This document shows positions 1 through 5,131 of a stretch of 7,381 nt of DNA, piece after piece (the stretch's first letter is position 1; every line of letters begins with the position of its first letter). A model generated the notes under the pieces. The model worked only from the letters and a program-made list of their open reading frames with translations. It searched no databases and had not been told where the DNA came from. The position numbers and the translations under genes are program-made. The stretch lies in assembly GCA_966430775.1 (NCBI GenBank), contig CBJMMB010000139.1, forward strand, positions 1-7,381. Direction: 5' to 3'. The stretch is from Dyella_B sp966430775 (lineage in GTDB: Bacteria; Pseudomonadota; Gammaproteobacteria; Xanthomonadales; Rhodanobacteraceae).

Positions 1-64
1 TGCGTGACGGAAATGAGTGCCGGCTTGTCAGGAAAAGGTTGTGCTCGCCTCTGCGGGATGCACC

Positions 65-152
65 CGTAGGTTGGGCTGAGGCGTAGCCGAACCCCAACAT
101 TGCCATGCACATGTTTGCGTTGGGGTTCGGCTGCGCCTCAGCCCAACCTACG
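65..152. repeat. Long near-perfect palindrome, copy 1 (34-bp arms)
   Basis: The left arm (65-98) and right arm (119-152) are reverse complements with one mismatch in 34 bp, separated by a 20-nt loop. The arms begin with CGTAGGTTGGGCTGAGGCGT. A second copy lies at 6417-6504, and the two left arms are 33/34 identical, so this is a dispersed family. It lies upstream of the cytochrome b561 gene and could form a strong hairpin in RNA or single-stranded DNA. It looks like a REP/MITE-type non-coding element. No transposase is visible nearby. Confidence 0.9.
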
Positions 153-257
153 GGGAGATTTCGGCTGGATATCGATCCACGCAACCTTTCGCTCCCTGCC
201 CCGCACTCACGCGCATCAAGCCCTGCTTCATCGGGCTGGGGTTCGGGGATAGGAAGC

Positions 258-839
258 ATGACGTCAACGCAAACGATCGAGAGCAAACCGGCGCGTCCAA
301 GAAACATCGTGCTGTTCCATTGGCTGACCGTGCTGTGCGTATGCGTGGCGGCGATCCTGATCTTGCTGCGCGACGAAGTGGTCAGTGGTCGCGATCTGAA
401 GCTATGGCTGCTGGAAGGCCATCGCCATTTCGGCCTGTTCGTGCTGGCCCTGTTCTTCATTCGCGTGGTGGTGCGTATCCGCACCGGCAAGCTCGCCGCG
501 GTCGGCCGGATGTCCAAGCTCATCCGCGCCGTGGCCGCGCTCACGCACATCGCTTTATATGGTCTTCTACTCGCCCTGCCCTTGCTCGGCTGGGCCTTGA
601 GCAATGCGCAGGATCGGCCGGTGCATCTGTTCGGCCTGACGCTGCCGGCGCTGGTCGGTGCGGATGAGGATCTCGCCGATTCCTTGCAGGCCTGGCACAT
701 CGATGCGGCATGGGCGCTGCTTGCGCTGGTGCTGCTGCATACCGGCGCGGCGCTCTGGCATCACTTCATGGTGCGCGACGACGTGCTGCGCGCGATGTGG
801 CCGAGCCGTCGCACACAACGCCCCACCACCCACGACTGA
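258..839 (+). CDS. Cytochrome b561 family protein (four-helix inner-membrane diheme b-type cytochrome)
   Basis: The 193-residue protein fits the prokaryotic cytochrome b561 family (CybB-like), inner-membrane b-heme proteins that exchange electrons with the quinone pool or periplasmic carriers. Four hydrophobic helices lie at about 21-37, 56-73, 93-113 and 147-164. Histidines at or near helix ends are candidate heme ligands: H21, H55/H57, H97, H147 and H161. The ATG at 258 is chosen because the family's usual N-terminus (a short basic leader then FHWL) follows directly. The frame is open further upstream to 105, but that extension reads through the palindrome. A purine-rich AGGA at 251-254 sits close to the start. 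The next gene, a Cyc2-like heme-porin, begins 13 bp after the stop, so the two are probably co-transcribed and may be redox partners. The family is clear; the physiological partner is inferred. Confidence 0.9.
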   Translation: MTSTQTIESKPARPRNIVLFHWLTVLCVCVAAILILLRDEVVSGRDLKLWLLEGHRHFGLFVLALFFIRVVVRIRTGKLAAVGRMSKLIRAVAALTHIALYGLLLALPLLGWALSNAQDRPVHLFGLTLPALVGADEDLADSLQAWHIDAAWALLALVLLHTGAALWHHFMVRDDVLRAMWPSRRTQRPTTHD

Positions 840-841
840 TC

Positions 842-847
842 AAGGAG
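842..847 (+). promoter_or_regulatory. Ribosome binding site for the heme-porin gene
   Basis: AAGGAG lies 5 nt before the ATG at 853, just downstream of the cytochrome b561 stop codon. It fixes the start of the heme-porin over earlier in-frame codons inside the b561 gene. Confidence 0.8.
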
Positions 848-852
848 TTTCC

Positions 853-2187
853 ATGTCCACTTCTCTGCACCGACGCGCGCCGAGCCGGCCTGGGAAGCAG
901 CTCTGGTGGTACGGCCTGGCTGTGCTTCCCCTGTTTGCCAGCACCGGCGCCAAAGCCGTGCCCGCGTATGCGCGCCAGACGGGATCGGCGTGCGCGGACT
1001 GCCATGCCGGTTCCTACGGGCCGGGGCTCACGCCCTACGGCATGCGCTTCAAGATGAACGGCTACACCGATACGGACGGCCAGGGCACCAAGATTCCCGC
1101 CGCCGTGCAGCTCACCGGCAGGCGCAGCGTGCCGGTCACCGGCAAAAGCAGCAACCTGCTGAGCGAAGCGGACATCTATCTGGCCGGGCGCGTGTCGGAC
1201 CAGGTGGGCGGCTACGTCAAGGTGCAGGTCAACAACAACGGGCAGGACAAATTCAACACGCAGTTGAGCGACGTGGACCTGCGCTTCGTCGCCAAGGACA
1301 TGAAGCTCGGCGGCAAGGACGCGCTGGTCGGCGTCAGCGTCAACAACAATCCCGGCTTCAACGATCCGGTCAATGCGCTGCCGGCGTCCACCTTGAACGG
1401 TCCGCCTACGGTGTCGGGCACCTTGCTCAATCCGTCCAGCTCCAACACGCTCGCGCATCGCGTGGTCGGCGCGAGCGTGTACGCGCTGTACGACAAGAAT
1501 TGGTATGGCGAGCTGGGCACGTACAGTTCGCTGCCGACCTCGATGCAGTACGACCTGGGTTATTCGCTCGGCGGCGATCCGGGCAAGCTCAGCAACACCG
1601 TGTACGGGCGCTTTGCGTACATGAAGGATATGAAGCGCCAGTTCTTCTCGGCCGGCCTGGTCGGCCTGACCACCGATCGCCAGTTGCCGCGCAGCGGCCC
1701 GAGCGAGCACGTCACCGATCTCGGCTACGACGTCACGTATCAATACCTGGGCAACCGCGAGCACATCATCCAGCTTGCCTACGTGAACATCATGGAGCGC
1801 CGCCGCTATGCGACCACGCCGGCCGGCCCGATACCTGGCCTGCTCGCGCTGCCACGCGGCGTGGTGCACGACCAGACCGCCACGCTCACCTACACCTTCA
1901 AGCAAAGCTATGGCGTGATCATTTCCCACCTGGTCAGCACCGGCACGCACGACGTGGTGCGCTTCGTGCCGTATGGCGAACCGGACACCAGCAGCAACTC
2001 CTTCACCGTGTTCTGGACGCCGTTCGGCAAGGACGATTCGTTCACCTCCACCGCCAACCTGCGCCTGGCCGCCACCTGGTTCCGCTTCAACAAGTTCAAC
2101 GGCAGCAGCACGAATGTGTTTGGCGCGCCCGGAACGAATGCGAAGGATCTGAACGCGTTCCTGCTTTTTGCGAGTGTGGCGTTCTAG
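853..2187 (+). CDS. Cyc2-like fused monoheme cytochrome c / outer-membrane beta-barrel (heme-porin)
   Basis: The 444-residue precursor has a basic, hydrophobic signal peptide with a likely cut after A35 (AKA|V). It is followed directly by one c-type heme site, CADCH at 47-51, within the context ARQTGSACADCH and then LTPYG.RFK.NGY (59-71). This arrangement is typical of Cyc2, the outer-membrane cytochrome-porin fusion known from iron oxidisers, and of related proteins in many other bacteria. The remaining ~370 residues have alternating polar/hydrophobic segments rich in Y, G, S and N. They include an NNNP..NDP.N stretch at about 174-184, and the chain ends in F444, as beta-barrel proteins recognised by the BAM complex usually do. 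It sits in an apparent operon behind cytochrome b561. Family knowledge suggests that the heme plugs or lines the barrel and passes electrons between the cell exterior and periplasmic cytochromes. Membership in the wider fused family is well supported; iron oxidation is not shown, because many homologues occur in bacteria not known to oxidise iron. Confidence 0.82.
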   Translation: MSTSLHRRAPSRPGKQLWWYGLAVLPLFASTGAKAVPAYARQTGSACADCHAGSYGPGLTPYGMRFKMNGYTDTDGQGTKIPAAVQLTGRRSVPVTGKSSNLLSEADIYLAGRVSDQVGGYVKVQVNNNGQDKFNTQLSDVDLRFVAKDMKLGGKDALVGVSVNNNPGFNDPVNALPASTLNGPPTVSGTLLNPSSSNTLAHRVVGASVYALYDKNWYGELGTYSSLPTSMQYDLGYSLGGDPGKLSNTVYGRFAYMKDMKRQFFSAGLVGLTTDRQLPRSGPSEHVTDLGYDVTYQYLGNREHIIQLAYVNIMERRRYATTPAGPIPGLLALPRGVVHDQTATLTYTFKQSYGVIISHLVSTGTHDVVRFVPYGEPDTSSNSFTVFWTPFGKDDSFTSTANLRLAATWFRFNKFNGSSTNVFGAPGTNAKDLNAFLLFASVAF

Positions 2188-2221
2188 TTTTTATTCCTTC
2201 TTACCGATGCGATTTGATCTT

Positions 2222-2377
2222 GCCCCACCGTCATTCCGGCGAACGCCGGAATCCAGTTCAAACACGGCGTCCGTAGGACAAAACCGTTTTTGAGTGCTTC
2301 GCACGGATTGTTTCGACTGGATTGACCAGCTTCGCTGTTGTGAAGCGCCTCGACGTTCGCCGGAATGACGGTGGGGC
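2222..2377. repeat. REPIN-like inverted repeat with exact 24-bp arms
   Basis: The left arm 2222-2245 and right arm 2354-2377 are exact reverse complements over 24 bp (GCCCCACCGTCATTCCGGCG and four more bases), about 108 nt apart. The left end contains a complete small hairpin at 2233-2252: ATTCCGGC, loop GAAC, GCCGGAAT. The right end has only half of that hairpin. The core motif CCGGCGAACGCCGG recurs in the element at 2973-3051. It separates the heme-porin gene from the cytochrome c gene and could end or attenuate transcription between them. It resembles the REP/REPIN elements common between genes in gamma- and betaproteobacteria. Confidence 0.85.
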
Positions 2378-2414
2378 GAGTATGCAGCTTTCGCACTATC
2401 CAACAAGCACGAAC

Positions 2415-2419
2415 AGGAG
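2415..2419 (+). promoter_or_regulatory. Ribosome binding site deciding the GTG start of cytochrome c
   Basis: AGGAG lies 7 nt before the GTG at 2427. The frame is open upstream with ATGs at 2322 and 2382. Those starts would place repeat-derived residues before the signal peptide, and neither has a comparable ribosome site. Confidence 0.75.
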
Positions 2420-2426
2420 TCAGAGA

Positions 2427-2828
2427 GTGATCCGATCAGTTTTGCGCCGGTCCCTGCGCGTTATGGCGGTGGCAGCATTGGCTTTCGGCTGGACGCTGGC
2501 CTCGCCCTTGAGCCATGCCGGCGATGCGTCCGCCGGCGCCGACGTATTCAAATCCGAATGCGCCGAATGCCATAGCCCGAAGCAAGGCAAGAACAAGAAA
2601 GGCCCGAGCCTGTTCGGCATCGTGGGCCGTCCGGCCGGCACCGCACCCGACTACAACTACACCGACGCCCTCAAGCAGGCGCACTGGAACTGGACCGAAG
2701 ACAAGCTGCACTGGTACCTGTCGCAACCGGCCAAGCAGGCCAATCCGGGCACCCGCATGAAGTACGACGGCTTGACCGATCCCAAGCAGCTGGACGACCT
2801 CATTAGCTACCTAGGCACCCTTCACTGA
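2427..2828 (+). CDS. Periplasmic class I cytochrome c (single heme)
   Basis: The 133-residue precursor starts with a basic stretch and a hydrophobic signal peptide, with a likely cut after A31 (SHA|GDAS). The mature protein of about 100 residues is a class I monoheme cytochrome c. Its heme-binding site is CAECH at 45-49, followed by KGPSLFGIVGR (58-68), and the probable distal heme ligand is M111 in GTRMKY. The C-terminal helix is DPKQLDDLISYLGTL. This pattern matches soluble mitochondrial-type electron carriers. GTG at 2427 is preferred because of its ribosome site and the signal peptide. The gene follows the b561/heme-porin pair with 239 bp between, containing a REPIN-like element. It is therefore a plausible periplasmic shuttle between them, although it may be transcribed separately. 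Family assignment is secure; the redox partners are inferred. Confidence 0.92.
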   Translation: MIRSVLRRSLRVMAVAALAFGWTLASPLSHAGDASAGADVFKSECAECHSPKQGKNKKGPSLFGIVGRPAGTAPDYNYTDALKQAHWNWTEDKLHWYLSQPAKQANPGTRMKYDGLTDPKQLDDLISYLGTLH

Positions 2829-2972
2829 TGACACCTTCCCGCCGGTGATGACATTCCCTTGTCAGGAGCGATCGTCTATAAGGCGGTCATGCCGTACTCC
2901 CTCCTCTCTGGGGCCTGCCCCGACAAGCTGTCATCGCCGCGCGTGCGGAAGGTCGCCAAGGACAGGCTAATC

Positions 2973-3051
2973 CGTCGTCCCGGCGAACGCCGGGGTTCAG
3001 CGACTTGCGCATCGCCAAAGGCACTGGGCCCCGGCATTCGCCGGGGCGACG
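2973..3051. repeat. Second REPIN-like inverted repeat
   Basis: The arms 2973-2995 and 3029-3051 are reverse complements with two mismatches in 23 bp. Each arm is itself a hairpin: CCCGGC-GAAC-GCCGGG at 2979-2994 and CCCCGGC-ATTC-GCCGGGG at 3029-3046. The core is shared with the element at 2222-2377, but the flanking bases differ (GTCGTCCCGG versus GTCATTCCGG), so it may be a diverged subfamily. It lies in the leader of the TorF-like gene, ending 28 bp before its GTG start. It could affect transcript ends or stability. Confidence 0.8.
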
Positions 3052-3065
3052 AAGCGGTTTCATCC

Positions 3066-3070
3066 AGGAG
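3066..3070 (+). promoter_or_regulatory. Ribosome binding site deciding the GTG start of the TorF-like gene
   Basis: AGGAG lies 9 nt before the GTG at 3080, exactly where a signal peptide begins. The upstream in-frame ATG at 3005 would add 25 residues encoded largely by the repeat. Confidence 0.7.
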
Positions 3071-3079
3071 CTTCATAGA

Positions 3080-3844
3080 GTGAAGCCCCTCCACGTGCTT
3101 GGCCGCATCCCTTTTGCCGTCTTGTCGACTGCTTCGCTCACTGCTCCGCTCCATGCCCAATCCAACACCCTCAGCGGCGCGGTGGCGCTGAGTTCGCAGC
3201 TGATCGACCGCGGCCTGGCCATTTCCCCGAATACGCCGATCGTGCAAGGCAACGTCACCTGGAGTTCGGCCTCCGGCTGGATCTTAGGGATGTCCGCAGC
3301 GACCGAGCTGCGCTCGATCGGGCATGGCTCCGAGGCGATGGCCCAGGTGGCGCACTACTGGCCGCTTACCAGCGACTGGCGCATGCAGGCTGGCGTGGTC
3401 TATTACGGCTATCCGGGCAACGGCCCGAGCCGTCCGTTCGAGCGGGTCGAAACCGGCGTGAACTGGATGTACCGGGACGTGCTCAGCTTCGGCGTATCCG
3501 CCATCACCCTGACCCACGGCAACGACCATTCGCCCCGCGGCGCCGCGGATGTCGACCTGCACTGGCCGCTGCCGCAACATTTCGCCGTGTCCGCCGGCCT
3601 GGGCGTGGCCCAGCCGCTGACCGGCTCGACCGGCTACGGCAGCTACGTGCCCAACGGCCCGTACGGCGGCTACGTCTACCGCCCCATGCGGATGCGCTCA
3701 TACTACGGCTACGGCCATATCGGCCTGGGTTGGGGCTACGGTCCGTGGCGGGTGGAACTGGACCGCGTCTTCACCGATCCGGACATCCGCCGCCAGGGCG
3801 CCGCCGCCGCGCCCTGGGTCGGCACGATCTCGTGGGCTTTTTAA
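3080..3844 (+). CDS. TorF-like putative outer-membrane protein / porin
   Basis: The 254-residue protein has an N-terminal signal peptide with a likely cut after A26 (LHA|QS). The mature protein begins with a segment typical of the TorF-family putative porins: LSGAVALSSQLIDRGLAISP, then a short P..QGNVTW strand and SSASGWILGM. Alternating beta-strand-like segments continue to a terminal aromatic, SWAF, which fits an outer-membrane barrel. Residues 183-221 are unusually rich in Gly and Tyr, probably an extracellular or periplasmic loop. The start is GTG with a good ribosome site. The sigma factor gene begins 64 bp downstream on the same strand, so this protein could share its transcript or be one of its targets; neither is shown. 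Similarity to TorF is judged from pattern only. A generic small beta-barrel of unknown function is the alternative. Confidence 0.7.
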   Translation: MKPLHVLGRIPFAVLSTASLTAPLHAQSNTLSGAVALSSQLIDRGLAISPNTPIVQGNVTWSSASGWILGMSAATELRSIGHGSEAMAQVAHYWPLTSDWRMQAGVVYYGYPGNGPSRPFERVETGVNWMYRDVLSFGVSAITLTHGNDHSPRGAADVDLHWPLPQHFAVSAGLGVAQPLTGSTGYGSYVPNGPYGGYVYRPMRMRSYYGYGHIGLGWGYGPWRVELDRVFTDPDIRRQGAAAAPWVGTISWAF

Positions 3845-3908
3845 GACATAGGCAACCTTTCGGCGCCAAACCGGCACCTAATGTCGTCCATCGACGCCAT
3901 CGACTCCC

Positions 3909-4490
3909 ATGAACGACGCCGAATCATCCACCGACGCCACCGATCGCCTGCTGCTGCAACGCATGGCGGCGGGCGATCGCGCCGCGCTGGCCACGCTGTA
4001 CCGCAGCTACCACGGCCGCCTGTGTCGCTTCCTGTCGCGCCTGACCCGGCGCGCGGACGTCATCGAGGAAGTGATCAACGATTGTTTCTGGATCGCCTGG
4101 CAGAAAGCCGGCGATTTCCGCGGCGACTCGCGTGTGTCCACCTGGATCATGGGCATCGCCTATCGCTGCGGACTCAAGGCGCTGCGGCAGCACGGCGACG
4201 AACCGGTCGACGACAACATTCCGGAAGACCGCGTACCGGCGACCGATCCGGAAGAAGACCGCGAATTGCGCGACTGGCTGGGCAAAGGCCTTGAACGCCT
4301 GTCCGCCGACCAGCGTGCGGTGGTGGAACTGGTCTACGGCGAAGGCCACACCCTCGACGATGTCGCCACCATCATGCAATGCCCAGTGGGCACGGTGAAA
4401 GCACGGTTGTTTCATGCGCGCGTCAAACTGCGCAACGTACTGCCGACTCTCGCCGAACGCTCACTTACCGTGAAAGAGCAAGCGCCATGA
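3909..4490 (+). CDS. ECF-type RNA polymerase sigma factor
   Basis: This 193-residue protein has the two-domain layout of an extracytoplasmic-function sigma-70 factor. Region 2 spans about 26-93, with an acidic -10-recognition/core-binding stretch around VIEEVINDCFWIAWQKAGDF and RVSTWIMGIAYR. After an acidic linker (about 97-119), region 4 follows at about 127-177. Its helix-turn-helix is GEGHTLDDVATIMQCPVGTV, followed by KARLFHARVKLR, and it should contact the -35 element. No Shine-Dalgarno-like sequence is evident before the ATG at 3909, and an in-frame stop at 3879-3881 rules out a much longer start. The stop overlaps the anti-sigma start (ATGA, 4487-4490), so the two are translationally coupled. 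Activity is expected to be held in check by that anti-sigma factor. Target promoters cannot be identified with confidence in this window. Confidence 0.95.
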   Translation: MNDAESSTDATDRLLLQRMAAGDRAALATLYRSYHGRLCRFLSRLTRRADVIEEVINDCFWIAWQKAGDFRGDSRVSTWIMGIAYRCGLKALRQHGDEPVDDNIPEDRVPATDPEEDRELRDWLGKGLERLSADQRAVVELVYGEGHTLDDVATIMQCPVGTVKARLFHARVKLRNVLPTLAERSLTVKEQAP

Positions 4491-5131
4491 CGATGTTACC
4501 GACCTATTCCAGCCAGGATTGCCCACGCGCGTGGGAAATGATGCCGTGGGTGCTGCAACAAAGCGCCAGCCAGGAACAAAGCGACTGGCTGACGCAGCAC
4601 CTGGCGCAATGTGCGGCATGCCGCGCGGAGTTCGCGCAGCAAAGCCGCCTGAAACAGGCGATGTCGCTGCCTTCCGATGTGCACGTCGACATGGAAGCGG
4701 GCCTGCAACGCCTGCTCGGTCGTCTGGATGCACCCGTGCAGCAGGAACCGCAACCGCTGCGCGCACGATCGGGCGGCTGGTTGATGCGCGCCCTGGCCGC
4801 GGCGGTATTGATCCAGGCGATCGGCATCGGCGCACTCGGCCTGAAGGTGTGGTCCAGCGACGGCAACACGGCGTATCGCACGCTCAGCCAGGAACCGGCG
4901 ACGCCCGCCACCGCAGGCGCCATTCGCGTGGTGCCCGATGCAGGCATGACGCTGGCCGACTGGAACGCCCTGTTGCACTCGCTGCAATTGCAGGTGGTGG
5001 GCGGCCCGAATGACGTCGGCGCCTACACCGTCGCCCCCAGCAGCAATGCGCCGAAAACCCAGGACACCGTGCAGCAGTTGCGCGCCGCGCGCGGCGTCCG
5101 CCTGGCGGAACCGGTGACCGGCACTCCATGA
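4487..5131 (+). CDS. Membrane anti-sigma factor with zinc-finger (zf-HC2/ZAS) domain and propeptide-like tail
   Basis: The 214-residue protein starts at the ATG overlapping the sigma factor stop. Its cytoplasmic N-terminal domain carries the zinc-binding anti-sigma motif HxxxCxxC (H38, C42, C45), with C12 as a possible fourth ligand. A single membrane helix follows at about 98-119, placing residues 120-214 in the periplasm. By family knowledge the ZAS domain binds and inhibits the cognate ECF sigma factor. The periplasmic part ends in a segment (about 155-210) that resembles the propeptide region of the next gene's protease: both have a G-(A/V)-Y-x-V strand, then a helix, then V-(R/K)-L-A-(E/Q)-P. 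The stop overlaps the protease start by ATGA. The anti-sigma assignment is strong; the propeptide-like domain is my reading of aligned motifs. Confidence 0.9.
   Translation: MTMLPTYSSQDCPRAWEMMPWVLQQSASQEQSDWLTQHLAQCAACRAEFAQQSRLKQAMSLPSDVHVDMEAGLQRLLGRLDAPVQQEPQPLRARSGGWLMRALAAAVLIQAIGIGALGLKVWSSDGNTAYRTLSQEPATPATAGAIRVVPDAGMTLADWNALLHSLQLQVVGGPNDVGAYTVAPSSNAPKTQDTVQQLRAARGVRLAEPVTGTP

Noticed and set aside
105..257. N-terminal extension of cytochrome b561 to the ATG at 105
   Set aside because: It would translate the right arm of the palindrome; the family N-terminus and spacing favour 258.
766..1950. 394-codon open frame on the minus strand opposite the heme-porin gene
   Set aside because: Rich in R, A, H, V and G with no recognisable domain; it is the antisense shadow of a well-supported gene in GC-rich DNA.
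906..2276. 456-codon plus-strand frame overlapping the heme-porin
   Set aside because: Arginine/glutamine-rich shadow frame that runs through the real stop into the repeat.
2826..2860. Two similar TGATGACA..TTCCC stretches 20 nt apart after the cytochrome c gene
   Set aside because: The first includes the stop codon, the match is short and imperfect, and no operator-like symmetry is present.
2861..2882. Possible promoter TTGTCA ... TATAAG upstream of the TorF-like gene
   Set aside because: The spacer is only about 12 bp, too short for a sigma-70 promoter, and no good ECF-type -35 box is correctly placed.
2910..2921. GGGGC-CT-GCCCC as a transcription terminator after cytochrome c
   Set aside because: Five-base stem, two-base loop and no T-run afterwards.
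2859..3083. 74-codon plus-strand open frame before the TorF-like gene
   Set aside because: Mostly translation of the REPIN (PGERRGSA...GIRRGDE), a common artefact of such repeats; no ribosome site or domain.
3851..3890. Possible autoregulatory ECF promoter before the sigma gene (GGCAACC ... CGTC)
   Set aside because: The boxes are about 28 bp apart, well beyond the usual 16-18 bp spacing.
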